Origin: Paenalcaligenes suwonensis
GTDB taxonomy: Bacteria > Pseudomonadota > Gammaproteobacteria > Burkholderiales > Burkholderiaceae_B
DNA: 64,000 nt
NCBI RefSeq assembly: GCF_011290505.1
Contig: NZ_JAANPV010000001.1
Coordinates: 248,001 to 312,000, forward strand
Reading direction: 5' to 3'
The notes beneath the pieces are model-generated. The model did not search any database. It worked only from the letters and a program-made list of their open reading frames with translations, and was not told where the DNA came from. Shown here piece after piece: positions 36,101-45,033 of this stretch. Each line of letters opens with the position of its first letter. Within the stretch, counting starts at the first letter, position 1. Made by a program: the position numbers and the translations under genes.

Positions 36101-36689
36101 GCAGCACCAGTTGGGTTCGTTCAGTACGTATGTGTTGCAGTTGATGCGGCCATGGGCTATCAGCAGGGTAGTAGTCAAAGTAGATGTTTTGACCATTTTT
36201 TACGAGATGCCGTAGCCTACCCTGCACGAAGGTGTAGCGATCACCACTGTGGTGATACCACGTGTACTCATGCGCCGTAGTGCCTGCACGTATGAAGCCT
36301 TGTGATGAGGCTTGTTCGCTAAGTAGCACACTGGCTTCACCGGGTAAGTGCACCACATAACGATCTGCTGACTGTGTCAGGCGTATTTCGTAGTGGTGTT
36401 GCCATTGCGCGCCTAAGCTGCCTAGCGTCAGCCCTTGAGCACTGTAAAAGCGGCCAAAACCTATGTGATCTCGGTGTGCGAGCGCAAACAGGTCCCAATC
36501 ATGATGGGTTTTATTGCCGCTGGCGGTGTGTATGGGGTTTCCCGCTGTGGCATCGGGCAGTGAATAGCTGTCAGGTGGGCGACCGACTCTGGCGTTACAG
36601 TGTTGGCCTACGGCTGGGGCTTGGCATTGTTGGGCCCAGATCAAGCTGGGTACAGAAATCAGTAGGCCCGCAAGAGGTAGGCGTAGCAT
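33138..36689 (-). CDS. Exported RHS-repeat protein with C-terminal DUF2235/Tle1-like lipase domain
   Basis: An 1183-residue protein. A Sec-type signal peptide ([20 protein letters not shown]) is followed by a DUF6531-like start ([18 protein letters not shown]) and many Tyr/Asp/Gly RHS repeats. The RHS core closes with [18 protein letters not shown] and DPTGL near residue 858. The last 325 residues are an alpha/beta hydrolase of the DUF2235/Tle1 type: FDGT, nucleophile S944 in [12 protein letters not shown] near 989, and HSDIGGG near 1052. This suggests a phospholipase toxin tip on an RHS shell. No PAAR or VgrG and no adjacent immunity gene is seen. GGAG precedes ATG 36689. Confidence 0.88.
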   Translation of the reverse strand: MLRLPLAGLLISVPSLIWAQQCQAPAVGQHCNARVGRPPDSYSLPDATAGNPIHTASGNKTHHDWDLFALAHRDHIGFGRFYSAQGLTLGSLGAQWQHHYEIRLTQSADRYVVHLPGEASVLLSEQASSQGFIRAGTTAHEYTWYHHSGDRYTFVQGRLRHLVKNGQNIYFDYYPADSPWPHQLQHIRTERTQLVLQYQQHGGRYYLQQLHSPIGVIRYHYDQPAASELLRLQQVHYPDGRSLHYLYEPEQQRGHPFALTGISIQHQPNGQLYRLRYWAYDSQGRAIYSAQEDQQQAVEIQYPTTNTHPIRVRSDMGEQQQTLNPAQRLISTTGKACPGCPPTNLKITSPRTGQLHINTLHLQQRPNGLTLNPEHAGWPHLQLHYDATGQLQQWFSELSGHTRWAYDLNGMPLRQTHANGDQLTVTRQSKDHRWQLDYRSAAQHSQTVVHWPEPTRLLVQHPHDTQEQRFDRNGNLLYRRITRPSTSNSEDRYRYDNQGRLLEHTLPEGGSLHYGWSTRSAQLLTIVWQNATGKRITLLRPQPGGYAHANNLVTQLDYTLARQAYTLSVRSDQKLYYLSTRSYHTDSGALRSERHAFPQLPHSQRFTFGYNAQRQTVVVQGDQGSPLFYAWSETGALAHTNSTAMLHIQRDASGLASSVQSPERTLTLRYGPQRQLQQVWQQQQQLARYSHNAFGQLTEAHYPHESRYFYISGTRLEQEHRRATPTAPVHESRRYVYAHDVPIAMLRYIPNQATELYNIHSDWLGAPHSMTDQDGAIVWAAQLSPFGHAQLLVNSVDLPLRLPGQYADPITGWHHNGYRTYLPQQGQYLEPDPLGPIPGLQALGYARQQPRRYADPTGLVLFAFDGTRQNQHTDSNVQLFSQLYDGDSFYQAGPGNPYYVEWDAITASQAQQIIQNQWAHLLNIIERSQRDAGAVLPIDILGFSRGAALARHFANLLVQHTQDGWFQYQHPQRGQLAMCVQLRFMGLFDTVAQFGLSGSANHLYDLSISPVWGWVAHAVALNEHRWMFPLYSLDVAANLNRLEQAFIGAHSDIGGGHDLLEPQPGDLSRVALMWMLWQARGVGLNFRDLPNDDTTVSDPILHDERSALERYLLNSDRRVQSPSHPANNLYQHDHPELGKTVRDQVEAFLRRFDDWRTRDDNQVAEVDMPAYYRWLAQQNAQTP

Positions 36690-36788
36690 GAGCGTGACTC
36701 CATACATAAAAAAGCAGCTTATATGCTGCTATTTTTTGGACTAAGCGCGTTACCATAGGGGCCATGATGATCTATAGGAGAAAGTGCT

Positions 36789-37136
36789 ATGTTGCTGGTG
36801 TTTAGTTCTAAAGCTGCCCCCAACGTCATGATGTTTGCGGAGCATGCCCTGTTGGTCTTGAAAGCGGCCGGTCGTCCCTACCTTGATGCTTTGCCAGAAC
36901 AAGGGGTGATTCCCCATGATCAGTTGGCAGCGGCTATCGCTGGTGTGGAGCGCGCGATTTCACTAGACCCGTCTCATCAAGAAGCTGATCAAGATGACGA
37001 GGAAGAAAACACCACGCACCCTATGCAGTTACCGGTTAGCTTCCGACAACGTGCCTTCCCTTTGTTGGATATGATGCGCCGCTCTGCCGAGGCTAATGTG
37101 GATGTGATGTGGGAACCTGCTCACACTGAGTGGTAA
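36789..37136 (+). CDS. DUF1840 family protein
   Basis: A 115-residue protein typical of betaproteobacteria: MLLVFSSKAAPNVMMFAEHA at the start, an acidic linker (ADQDDEEEN), then PVSFRQRAFPLLDMMRRS. No enzymatic function is known. A GGAGAAAGTGCT site precedes the ATG. Divergent from the RHS gene; nothing suggests that it is the immunity protein. Confidence 0.9.
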   Translation: MLLVFSSKAAPNVMMFAEHALLVLKAAGRPYLDALPEQGVIPHDQLAAAIAGVERAISLDPSHQEADQDDEEENTTHPMQLPVSFRQRAFPLLDMMRRSAEANVDVMWEPAHTEW

Positions 37137-37149
37137 GCCTAGAATGCAA

Positions 37150-37172
37150 AAACGCCCCTGGTAGGGGCGTTT
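37150..37172. terminator. Terminator between DUF1840 gene and leuA
   Basis: AAACGCCCC and GGGGCGTTT pair around TGGTA in the spacer of two convergent genes. A and T ends are short, three bases each side plus a few A. Confidence 0.75.
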
Positions 37173-37236
37173 AGCGGTAGTGCCAGGGTAACTGGCAGGC
37201 GCTTAGTGGGAGCGAGTGCGAATCAGGATCACTGTA

Positions 37237-38931
37237 TTACGCACATTCGGCTTCTGCACGTTTCGCCAGTTCATGGCGATTAACGGCGCTCAAGATAGCT
37301 TTAAACGTAGAGGTCAGGATGTCCTGATGAATCCCTACGCCAAAACCACTTTGGTTATCGGCAATACGAGTTTCGATGTAGGTAGCAGCTTTGGTGTCAA
37401 TGCCACTGCCAATCGCGTGCTCAGTGTAGTCCATGACTTTGATAGGCATATCCAAGGCATTGATGAAAGCAGCCAAAGCACCTTCGCCAGCGCCTTTCAA
37501 ATGACGTTCTTCGCCATTCACTTTCACGGTCAGTTCAATGCTGACGCGTTGATTGCCGTCTTCGTCTTTAGGCGCGCTGCTGATGGTGTGTGTAATCAGC
37601 TTCCATGGGCCTTTGGTGTCTAAGTATTCGCTTTCGAAAATGCTGTACACGGCTTCTGGTGTGACTTCTTTGCCGGTTTCTTCGGTTACACGCTGAATAG
37701 CACGGCTGAATTCAATTTGCAGACGACGTGGCAACACCAAGCCATGTTCTTGTTCCAGCAAGTACGACACGCCACCTTTACCAGACTGGCTGTTGACGCG
37801 AATCACGGCGTCGTAGCTGCGGCCCAAGTCGGCGGGGTCGATTGGCAAGTAAGGAATCTCCCAAGGCTCATCGGCTTTCTGCAATACAAAGCCTTTTTTG
37901 ATGGCGTCTTGGTGAGAGCCAGAGAACGCTGTGAACACCAAATCGCCAGCGTAAGGGTGACGTGGGTGTACAGGAATCTGGTTGCATTCTTCGGCGCACA
38001 AGCGGATAGCGTCAATGTCCGAGAAGTCTAAGCCTGGGTGCACACCTTGGGTGTACAAGTTCAGGGCCAAGGTGACCAAACACACGTTGCCCGTACGTTC
38101 ACCGTTACCAAACAAGCAGCCTTCCACTCGGTCTGCACCTGCCATGACGCCAAACTCGGCAGCCGCAACAGCAGTGCCGCGGTCATTGTGTGGGTGCAAG
38201 CTGATCAGAATGCTATCGCGACGCGCCAAGTTGTTGTGCATCCATTCAATTTGGTCAGCGTACAGGTTAGGGGTAGTGGCTTCGACCGTAGCGGGCAAGT
38301 TCAGCACGATTGGATCTTCTGGGCTAGGGTTCCACGCTTCTACAACGGCATTACATACGTCTAAGGCGACTTCAGGTTCAGTGGTACTGAACACCTCTGG
38401 AGAGTACTCGTAGCGCCATTTGGTGCCGGGTTGAGCCTTAATGGCTTCCTTGATCATTTTGGTGCCGTTCACCGCCAACTGACGCACTTCGTCTTTGCTC
38501 ATTTTGAAGACAATCTTACGGAAGGCCGGGGCGCAGGCGTTGTACAAGTGAATCATGGCAGTTTTGGCACCAGCCATGGCTTCTACAGTGCGCTCAATCA
38601 GGTCTTGGCGAGATTGCGTCAAACAGATGATGGTGACGTCGTCAGGGATACGATTTTCATCGATCAGCGTACGTACAAAGTCGAAATCGGTTTGTGAAGC
38701 GGAAGGAAAACCTACTTCGATTTCTTTAAAACCAATGTTGACCAGCATGTCGAAGTAACGCAATTTGCGCGCTACGCTCATGGGCTCAATCAGGGATTGG
38801 TTACCATCGCGCAGGTCAGTAGACATCCAGATAGGCGGAGTCTCGATGCGTTTGGATGGCCAAGTACGCTCGGAAAAATCGCGGGCGAAAGGTTTAAATG
38901 GAATGTATTTTGAAGCGGGATGGGTAATCAT
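37237..38931 (-). CDS. leuA: 2-isopropylmalate synthase (long form)
   Basis: A 564-residue enzyme condensing acetyl-CoA with 2-oxoisovalerate, first step of leucine synthesis. The metal and substrate motif is [11 protein letters not shown], the [11 protein letters not shown] metal-binding histidines follow, and the C-terminal leucine-sensing domain starts near residue 430. It is the longer form known from betaproteobacteria and actinobacteria. AGGTG lies before the ATG. It is preceded by a leader peptide with five CTA leucine codons and alternative hairpins, so transcription is probably attenuated by leucyl-tRNA level, besides feedback inhibition. Confidence 0.96.
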   Translation of the reverse strand: MITHPASKYIPFKPFARDFSERTWPSKRIETPPIWMSTDLRDGNQSLIEPMSVARKLRYFDMLVNIGFKEIEVGFPSASQTDFDFVRTLIDENRIPDDVTIICLTQSRQDLIERTVEAMAGAKTAMIHLYNACAPAFRKIVFKMSKDEVRQLAVNGTKMIKEAIKAQPGTKWRYEYSPEVFSTTEPEVALDVCNAVVEAWNPSPEDPIVLNLPATVEATTPNLYADQIEWMHNNLARRDSILISLHPHNDRGTAVAAAEFGVMAGADRVEGCLFGNGERTGNVCLVTLALNLYTQGVHPGLDFSDIDAIRLCAEECNQIPVHPRHPYAGDLVFTAFSGSHQDAIKKGFVLQKADEPWEIPYLPIDPADLGRSYDAVIRVNSQSGKGGVSYLLEQEHGLVLPRRLQIEFSRAIQRVTEETGKEVTPEAVYSIFESEYLDTKGPWKLITHTISSAPKDEDGNQRVSIELTVKVNGEERHLKGAGEGALAAFINALDMPIKVMDYTEHAIGSGIDTKAATYIETRIADNQSGFGVGIHQDILTSTFKAILSAVNRHELAKRAEAECA

Positions 38932-38949
38932 TGATGCACCTGTCAGGCG

Positions 38950-39052
38950 AAAAAAGCATAAAACTTTTTGCCGTCACCAGAACCACTACGTCATGCTAAT
39001 GACGGCAGATAAACACGTGGCTGAATACTGGCTGCCGAACTACCACTAGGCT
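38950..39052 (-). promoter_or_regulatory. leuA attenuator: alternative hairpins and terminator
   Basis: On the minus strand the leader codons contain TACCACTA, which can pair either with TAGTGGTA (39041-39048) or with TAGTGGT (38982-38988). The latter lies inside the loop of a GCCGTCA/TGACGGC stem (39006-38970) that is followed by AAAAAGTTTTATGCTTTTTT. These are the mutually exclusive pairings expected of a transcription attenuator between leader peptide and leuA. Confidence 0.65.
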
Positions 39053-39193
39053 CTAGGCCCGGCAACCGGGCGCTAGTAGTAGTGGTAGTAGGGTAATCTG
39101 GGACAGGGAGAAGCGTGCACGCACAGCAGCACCGATGCGACCTGAACGGTCTGCGGAAGCAATGCTGAGAGAAGTAGTACGTGCGTTATCCAT
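39053..39193 (-). CDS. leuL: leu leader peptide (46 residues)
   Basis: A short frame from ATG 39193 to TAG at 39053, directly ahead of leuA. It ends ITLLPLLLAPGCRA, and the leucines are encoded CTA CTA CCA CTA CTA CTA at 39091-39074, a rare-looking codon choice suited to sensing charged tRNA-Leu. The stop is followed by self-complementary sequence. Position, leucine codons and structure all match an amino-acid biosynthetic leader. No ATG closer to the leucine run is in frame. Confidence 0.8.
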   Translation of the reverse strand: MDNARTTSLSIASADRSGRIGAAVRARFSLSQITLLPLLLAPGCRA

Positions 39194-39202
39194 AACCGTT
39201 AG

Positions 39203-39781
39203 TCAAACATGAAATTCGGGCGATTGCAAGTCATTTGTAGGCACGGTTTCGGCATTGCGGTGTGTATTGAGCAGTGCAGCTTGGCGTTCGGCGAGTCGAA
39301 TTTTCTCGAAACGGCCGCTGCCTAATTCGCGTGAGGCACGCTGTAAGTCACCGATAGTAATGGGATTACGGCGCTCAGCCCATGTCCAGTGTATGACTTC
39401 ACATGCATCAGGCGATAACTGCGGAATTAGCGTATTTAATGTGCTTTCGCTAACGGCGCGTTGTTGCCACAATCCGTAGGTAAAAATCACAAAGTTATAA
39501 AGCATGTAGATGATCAGCAGGGTGCAAAGCAGCCCAACAAACCACCATACATAGGTACCGTAGTGCTGAATAAACGATAAGCCATCAGAACCCAGCGCAT
39601 GTAGGCCGGAATAGTCGATACTGTCGCCAAAGCGTACTAGACGCTGCAATAGAGGCCACCAGATCAGCGCCACAACAAGCGTGACGACGATACTGAGTAG
39701 TTTCTGGGGCATAGTCAGGCGCATCAGCGTATTGCGTAGCAGAGCGCGGTCTGGGCGTTGGGTAGCAGAAGCTGTTTTCAT
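39203..39781 (-). CDS. Conserved two-helix membrane protein, unrecognised
   Basis: A 192-residue protein with two hydrophobic segments (KLLSIVVTLVVALIWWPLL and YVWWFVGLLCTLLIIYMLY) and a soluble C-terminal part rich in charged helices. Its stop lies nine bases before the leu leader start, so a promoter for leuA may lie inside it or both are read together. I do not recognise the family. Confidence 0.8.
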   Translation of the reverse strand: MKTASATQRPDRALLRNTLMRLTMPQKLLSIVVTLVVALIWWPLLQRLVRFGDSIDYSGLHALGSDGLSFIQHYGTYVWWFVGLLCTLLIIYMLYNFVIFTYGLWQQRAVSESTLNTLIPQLSPDACEVIHWTWAERRNPITIGDLQRASRELGSGRFEKIRLAERQAALLNTHRNAETVPTNDLQSPEFHV

Positions 39782-39963
39782 GGCAACCTAAATTTGAGAA
39801 TCAGGAAGGAAAGTCTGACAAGGGGGTATTGTTGCAGAAAGCCTTTGATGACCCCAGTTTTTGGCTGCGTATAACGTTGGTTTTAACCAACTATGAAAAA
39901 GGCTAAAGTGTGACGAAACTTCAGTAGTTGCTTTTTTTGGAACTGAGGATGATAATAGTTCGC

Positions 39964-40245
39964 ATGTATATTTGTATATGTAACGCTATTACTGAGCGTC
40001 AGGTCAAAGAAGCTGTAAACAATGGTGTTTCCACCATGTCAGATTTACAAGCTCAACTTGGAGTGGCAACTTGCTGCGGAGCCTGCGCGGACACAGCCGT
40101 TGAGTATTTGCCCGGTGGGCAATATGCCAGCGAAGGTTCGCTGTTTGCTACGCAAATTGCGCGTGAACCTGAAACTGTTGAGTTGGCAGCAAATGACTCA
40201 CAATTGCGTCCCGCACGCACGGTTTCTTACGCCACCCTGTCCTGA
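39964..40245 (+). CDS. bfd: Bacterioferritin-associated ferredoxin
   Basis: A 93-residue BFD-like protein that binds a [2Fe-2S] cluster and mobilises iron from bacterioferritin. The ligands match the family: C4 and C6 in MYICICNAIT, C38 and C41 in CCGAC. The start at 39964 gives the canonical N terminus, although two ATGs lie shortly upstream and the GAGG site is far (15 bases). A TGATAAT half-site nearby weakly suggests Fur control. Bfr follows. Confidence 0.9.
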   Translation: MYICICNAITERQVKEAVNNGVSTMSDLQAQLGVATCCGACADTAVEYLPGGQYASEGSLFATQIAREPETVELAANDSQLRPARTVSYATLS

Positions 40246-40263
40246 TCTAACAAGCTCACAGCT

Positions 40264-40310
40264 CATTCTCAAGCTAAGTGTTTGAGAATGCTTCTCTTTT
40301 TTGCCTTTTT
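40264..40310 (+). terminator. Terminator after bfd
   Basis: CATTCTCAA and TTGAGAATG pair around nine bases and are followed by CTTCTCTTTTTTGCC and another T run. Confidence 0.82.
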
Positions 40311-40409
40311 TTGCGCTAATTATTCTGGCTTGAAGCCTCAAATAATGGTGTCCGGACTGGTATAGTTAAGGTCTGTTTGGCTTAACGTAGCTTTCCGGAG
40401 GTGAGAACA

Positions 40410-40883
40410 ATGAAAGGCGACACCAAAGTTATTTATTACTTGAACCAGCAGCTTAAAAATGAGCTGACGGCGATTAACCAGTACTTCCTGCATGCTCGTG
40501 TGATGAATCATTGGGGCTTTGGAAAGCTGGGCAAGAAAGAATACGAAGAGTCCATCGGCGAGATGAAACATGCCGATTTGCTGATTGAACGTATTTTGCT
40601 GCTAGAAGGCCTGCCTAACCTACAAGACCTGCATAAGCTGCGCATTGGTGAAGATGTGCCAGAAATGTTGGCATGTGATTTGGCGCTAGAAAAAGCCGCC
40701 CATGTCACCGTGAAGGAAGGTATGCAGTACTGTGAGAGCGTGAGCGATTTTGTGTCTCGCGATCTACTACTGAAAATTCTGGACGACACTGAAGAGCATA
40801 TCGATTGGCTGGAAACACAGCTGGAATTGATAGAAAAAGTGGGTGTACAGAACTACTTGCAGTCCCAAATGAACGACGATTAA
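40410..40883 (+). CDS. bfr: Bacterioferritin
   Basis: A 157-residue 24-mer subunit storing iron. Ferroxidase ligands E18, E51 and H54 and the heme ligand M52 sit at the classic positions ([17 protein letters not shown]). The GGAGGTGAGAACA site selects ATG 40410. Genes bfd and bfr are adjacent but separated by a terminator, so they can be controlled in opposite directions by iron. Confidence 0.96.
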   Translation: MKGDTKVIYYLNQQLKNELTAINQYFLHARVMNHWGFGKLGKKEYEESIGEMKHADLLIERILLLEGLPNLQDLHKLRIGEDVPEMLACDLALEKAAHVTVKEGMQYCESVSDFVSRDLLLKILDDTEEHIDWLETQLELIEKVGVQNYLQSQMNDD

Positions 40884-40904
40884 CGCCATTTGTTACTGTC
40901 AATC

Positions 40905-40942
40905 AAAAAAACGCTACGTATTGTACGTAGCGTTTTTTTTTG
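40905..40942. terminator. Bidirectional terminator after bfr
   Basis: AAAAAAACGCTACGTA pairs with TACGTAGCGTTTTTTT around TTG. A and T runs at both ends let it serve bfr and the convergent minus-strand gene. Confidence 0.93.
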
Positions 40943-40964
40943 TATCTAGGTTTTACATTAGGGG

Positions 40965-41600
40965 TTATTTCGCCGGACAACCGTCTACTTGGCCCCAAGC
41001 GTTGTTAGGACCACAGTACTTATTACGTACATCCCACGAGCAGCTAGGGCGCTCAAAGAAGCCACGTTGTGCGCAGGCTGCCATCTCGCGTTGGAACTGA
41101 GGAATCCAGCTGCTGTTGCTTCCTACGTTAGGCACAGGCGTAGCAGGTGGTGGCGGTGGAATAGTGATATCCACAGGCTGTATGGCTTGCGCTCCTCGGG
41201 AACCGGAAGGACCAATGCGCGCTATGCCTTGTAATCCACTGGGGGAGGTAGAGTCTTGTTGGCGTAAGTCCGACAGTGCACTGGCAGACAAGCGTGTATT
41301 GGCTAAAGCAATAGGAGGATTGTATTTATCTGCTGTTTTAGCAGTGATCTTCCAGTCGAAGGGCTCTAGTTCGTCTGGTACACCTAGCCTACCGTTGATC
41401 AGGGGTTGAGGGGCCGGCGTGACATAGGGTTTGCCATCCGCGTCTAGTGTAGGCATTAACAAAGCAGCTTCTTCAATAGCTACCATGTTGGGAGCACGCA
41501 ATGGGCCATTTTCTACCAGCCAGTTACCCATCTGGATACCGCCCCACACGGAGGCTCCCAAAGCTAGTAACACGATTGCAAGAATTAAACGCCAAGACAT
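40965..41600 (-). CDS. Membrane-anchored Cys-rich hypothetical protein
   Basis: A 211-residue protein with one N-terminal membrane helix (LILAIVLLALGASVWGG), a long Pro-rich middle (PPPPPATPVPNVG) and a C-terminal module with four to five cysteines (CAQRGFFERPSCSWDVRNKY, then a further Cys pair). This tail is familiar from uncharacterised betaproteobacterial proteins; it probably faces the periplasm with disulfides. ATG 41600 lacks a good ribosome site; a frame 12 codons longer is possible. Confidence 0.75.
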   Translation of the reverse strand: MSWRLILAIVLLALGASVWGGIQMGNWLVENGPLRAPNMVAIEEAALLMPTLDADGKPYVTPAPQPLINGRLGVPDELEPFDWKITAKTADKYNPPIALANTRLSASALSDLRQQDSTSPSGLQGIARIGPSGSRGAQAIQPVDITIPPPPPATPVPNVGSNSSWIPQFQREMAACAQRGFFERPSCSWDVRNKYCGPNNAWGQVDGCPAK

Positions 41601-41627
41601 AGTAAGTGTTCGCTGTGATGGTAGCGG

Positions 41628-41653
41628 CTGGCCCATTCACAGGAATGGGCCAG
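41628..41653. terminator. Hairpin downstream of prfC
   Basis: A perfect 11-base stem CTGGCCCATTC/GAATGGGCCAG with a four-base loop lies ten bases past the prfC stop. It lacks a T run, so it may be a weak terminator or protect the mRNA end. Confidence 0.6.
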
Positions 41654-41663
41654 AGCTTGAAGT

Positions 41664-43271
41664 TTACATTGTAGCGAAAACCTGTCCGCCATGTTCACGC
41701 ATGGCATGGAATTCTATGCCGGGGTTTAGCTCTTGTGCCACACGTAGCTGTGCCGGAGAGGAAGCCAAGAACGCAATAGCGTCAACGACGTCGTAGGCAA
41801 TATTGGCAGCGTTAGTCTCTAAGAACTTCTTCATTGCTTTCTCGTCAGTGGCTGTTACCCAGCGTGCCAAATTGTAGCGTGAGGGGGACAGTCTGGCGTC
41901 TACGTTGTACTCAGTACGTAGGCGATGCGCCACCACTTCGAACTGCAACTGACCTACCGCACCCAGCAATAGTACGCCGCTGGTGAGGTGGGGACGGAAC
42001 ACCTGAATGGCGCCTTCTTCCCCTAATTGCGTTAACCCAATACGCAACTGTTTAGTGCGCAGAGGGTCTTTGACCTCTACCGCTTGGAACAATTCAGGGG
42101 CAAAGAATGGCAGGCCAGTGAACTGCAAGCTTTCGCCTTCGGTCAACACGTCACCTAACTGCAGTACACCATGGTTAGGAATACCAATAATATCGCCGGC
42201 GTAAGCTTCTTCTAGTAGGTCGCGACGCTGCGACAAGAAGGACACCACGTTATTAGGGCGAATTTCTTTGTTGGTACGCGCTACTTTTAGGCGCATACCA
42301 CGTTGGAAATGGCCAGAGCTAACGCGCACAAAGGCTACGCGGTCGCGGTGGGCGGGGTCCATGTTGGCTTGCACCTTGAAGACCACACCACTGAATTTAG
42401 GCTCATCAGGCTCTACCGTACGTTGCAACGCAATACGGGGGCCGGGAGGGGGAGCCATATCAACTAGTGCATCCAGCACTTCTTGCACACCAAAGTTGTT
42501 CAGTGCAGAACCGAAAAACACTGGTGTTTGTTTACCCGCTAAGAAGGCGTCATGGTCGAAGTCGCTAACAGCTTCTTTAATCAGGTGAATTTCATCACGC
42601 GTTTTAGTGAAGTTTTCTCCGAAGCGGCGCTCAGTTTCGGGGTTATCTAGGCCTGGAAGCTTTTCATCGTTATCGCTGCGGTGTTCTTTGCCAGAGGTAA
42701 AGACGTGTAGGTGATCGGCATTCAGGTTAAACACCCCGCCAAATGCACGCCCCATCCCCACAGGCCAGGCAAAAGGAATGGCTTCCATGCCCAAGTGGTC
42801 TTCAATCTCGGACAACAGGTTCAAGGGTTCTTGAACTTCGCGGTCAAGTTTGTTGATGAAGGTAATAATAGGGGTGTTGCGCGCTCTACATACTTGCAGC
42901 AGGCGAATGGTTTGTGGCTCTACACCGTTGGCGGCATCAATCACCATCAAGGCGGCATCCACTGCTGTTAGCACGCGGTAGGTGTCTTCCGAGAAGTCTT
43001 GGTGCCCGGGGGTGTCTAGCAGGTTGATCACACAGTCACGGTATTCCATCTGCATCACCGAGGACGCTACTGAAATACCACGTTGTTTTTCGATCTCCAT
43101 CCAGTCAGAGGCTGCGTGCCGTTCCGCTTTACGCGATTTCACGCTACCCGCAATTTGGATTGCACCTGCGAACAGCAGCAGTTTTTCCGTAAGGGTGGTC
43201 TTCCCCGCGTCAGGGTGAGAAATAATCGCAAAAGTTCGGCGGCGCGAAGCTTCTTGGGCAAGGGTAGACAT
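41664..43271 (-). CDS. prfC: Peptide chain release factor 3
   Basis: A 535-residue translational GTPase that removes RF1/RF2 from the ribosome. G1 is SHPDAGKTTLTEKLL, G3 DTPGHQDFSEDTYR and G4 FINKLD; domains 2 and 3 follow (FFAPELFQAVEV, GAVGQLQFEVVAHRL). Length fits RF3. Single gene. Confidence 0.96.
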   Translation of the reverse strand: MSTLAQEASRRRTFAIISHPDAGKTTLTEKLLLFAGAIQIAGSVKSRKAERHAASDWMEIEKQRGISVASSVMQMEYRDCVINLLDTPGHQDFSEDTYRVLTAVDAALMVIDAANGVEPQTIRLLQVCRARNTPIITFINKLDREVQEPLNLLSEIEDHLGMEAIPFAWPVGMGRAFGGVFNLNADHLHVFTSGKEHRSDNDEKLPGLDNPETERRFGENFTKTRDEIHLIKEAVSDFDHDAFLAGKQTPVFFGSALNNFGVQEVLDALVDMAPPPGPRIALQRTVEPDEPKFSGVVFKVQANMDPAHRDRVAFVRVSSGHFQRGMRLKVARTNKEIRPNNVVSFLSQRRDLLEEAYAGDIIGIPNHGVLQLGDVLTEGESLQFTGLPFFAPELFQAVEVKDPLRTKQLRIGLTQLGEEGAIQVFRPHLTSGVLLLGAVGQLQFEVVAHRLRTEYNVDARLSPSRYNLARWVTATDEKAMKKFLETNAANIAYDVVDAIAFLASSPAQLRVAQELNPGIEFHAMREHGGQVFATM

Positions 43272-43405
43272 CAGCAGATACGGTAAAAGAGGCTAAAGCC
43301 TGTAGAAAAAATCAGGCAAAACGTCTATTTTCGCTCAAATCTGCCAGACTCACAATTATCTTGCCGCATTAGGCGGTATTCGCACAGACAGAAAAGGGAA
43401 AAATC

Positions 43406-44122
43406 ATGAATATCATGATCATAGGGGCTAGTAAAGGGTTGGGACGAGCCTTGGTAGAAGGCGTAGGTAGCGCTGGCGATACCGTCATTGGTGTGTCACG
43501 ACAACGACCACAGGATGTGCAGTCGCTAAACGGTGCGGCTATAGCGTGGATAGAGGCTGATATGAGCCATCCTGTACAGGCCGTGAACACGCTGGCTGCA
43601 GCCGCACCCTCTACTATTGATGTGCTGATTTATAACTTAGGTATTTGGGAGGCGCAGGCGTTTTCAGACGCTTATAACTTCTTAAATGACAGTGATGACA
43701 GCCTGCAGCAATTGGTAGAGGTGAACATCACTGCGACTTTGTTAGCACTGAAACGCTTGATGCCTAATGTGTTGCGATCTAACAAAGCACAGGTAATTTT
43801 GACGGGCTCTACGTCGGCGTTGCGCCAAAGTGGTCGGCCTGAGGTTGCCTTTGGTGCCAGCAAGTTTGCGTTAAGTGGAATGGCAGACGCCCTGCGTGAA
43901 GGTTTTAGAGCGCAAGGGCTGAAAGTGAGTGTGTTGCAGTTGGGCTATTTGAACACGGAGGATGCGTTATCCGTGCCAGTGGCCGAGGCGGCGGCGCGTG
44001 ACGACGGGCATACGGTGCCGGTGCATGATGTAGTCAGTGTGGTGCGTACGATGTTGGCGTTGTCAGATGCGTCGTTTATACGCGAGCTGGTGTTACCTGC
44101 TCGTTATGATGAGCGATTTTAA
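43406..44122 (+). CDS. SDR-fold protein lacking the catalytic Tyr
   Basis: A 238-residue short-chain dehydrogenase fold with MIIGASKGLGRALVEG as nucleotide loop, YNLGI at 76-80 for NAG, and Ser at 135. The active-site Tyr-x-x-x-Lys is F149-G-A-S-K153, codon TTT, so the proton-donating Tyr is missing. It may bind NAD(P) without normal catalysis, or act as a sensor or scaffold. Closest in shape to the short YciK/CsgA-type SDRs. Single gene with a following terminator. Confidence 0.85.
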   Translation: MNIMIIGASKGLGRALVEGVGSAGDTVIGVSRQRPQDVQSLNGAAIAWIEADMSHPVQAVNTLAAAAPSTIDVLIYNLGIWEAQAFSDAYNFLNDSDDSLQQLVEVNITATLLALKRLMPNVLRSNKAQVILTGSTSALRQSGRPEVAFGASKFALSGMADALREGFRAQGLKVSVLQLGYLNTEDALSVPVAEAAARDDGHTVPVHDVVSVVRTMLALSDASFIRELVLPARYDERF

Positions 44123-44135
44123 GTGTATGGATAGC

Positions 44136-44176
44136 AAAAAGGCCCTTTACCTTCGAAACGGTAAAGGGCCTTTTTT
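44136..44176. terminator. Bidirectional terminator
   Basis: AAAAAGGCCCTTTACC and GGTAAAGGGCCTTTTT form a 16-base stem around eight bases, between the SDR gene and the convergent end of the polyamine-type ABC operon. Confidence 0.93.
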
Positions 44177-44186
44177 AATAACGAAC

Positions 44187-45023
44187 TTAGGTGCTGCTAT
44201 CTACGCGTACGGCGCGTTTGGCGTTACGGCCACGCAGCCATTCTAAGGTCAGTAGTAGTGCGGTGGAAAACACAATCAAAATGGCGGCAATGGCCGCAAT
44301 AATGGGACTGATGTTTTCACGTATGCCGGTAAACATTTGACGTGGCAATGTCACCTGCTGCGGGCCGGCTAAGAACAGCGTCGTGATGACTTCATCAAAC
44401 GAGGTAATGAAGGCGAACAGCGCCCCAGCAATTACCCCGGGGGCAATGATGGGGAGTGTGACGGTGAAGAAAGCCCGCAAGGGGTGAGCCCCCAAACTGT
44501 AGGCGGCGCGTACTAAGTTGCTATCAAAGCCTTGTAAGGTCGCCAGCACCGTAGTGAGCACAAAGGGTGAGCCTAAGGCAGCGTGGGTCAGCACCAACCC
44601 CATGTAGCTGTTGGTTAAGCCGTAGGGTGCGAAAAACAGATATACCCCAACCCCTACTACCACCAGAGGCACGATCATAGGCGAAATCAGCATACCCATC
44701 AGCAGGCTTTTGCCAATGAAGTTAGCGCGTTGCAACCCCATAGCAGCCATGGTGCCTAAGACGGTGGCGATGACGGTAGACAAGGGGGCCACAATAAAGC
44801 TGTTGCGTGTGGCGCGTATCCAGTCTTCTGAGCTAAATAAGGCTTCGTACCAGCGTAGCGACACACCGGGCATGGGGTACAGCAACAGGCTGCCCTCACT
44901 AAACGACAAGGGCACAATGACCAGAATGGGCGTAAGCAGGAAAATCAGTATGAGCCAGCACAGTACGCGCTGGGTTATTTTCCACAGGCGCTCAGAAGGC
45001 GAAAGATATGGATTAGGTGTCAT
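44187..45023 (-). CDS. Spermidine/putrescine-type ABC permease (PotI-like)
   Basis: A 278-residue inner-membrane permease with six hydrophobic segments and the EAA loop YSLGAHPLRAFFTVTLPIIAP. AAGGAATAGTC precedes the ATG. Last gene of the operon ATPase, binding protein, permease, permease, reading from 48526 to 44187. The substrate class (polyamine, opine or similar) is inferred from family. Confidence 0.92.
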   Translation of the reverse strand: MTPNPYLSPSERLWKITQRVLCWLILIFLLTPILVIVPLSFSEGSLLLYPMPGVSLRWYEALFSSEDWIRATRNSFIVAPLSTVIATVLGTMAAMGLQRANFIGKSLLMGMLISPMIVPLVVVGVGVYLFFAPYGLTNSYMGLVLTHAALGSPFVLTTVLATLQGFDSNLVRAAYSLGAHPLRAFFTVTLPIIAPGVIAGALFAFITSFDEVITTLFLAGPQQVTLPRQMFTGIRENISPIIAAIAAILIVFSTALLLTLEWLRGRNAKRAVRVDSST

Positions 45024-45033
45024 GACTATTCCT

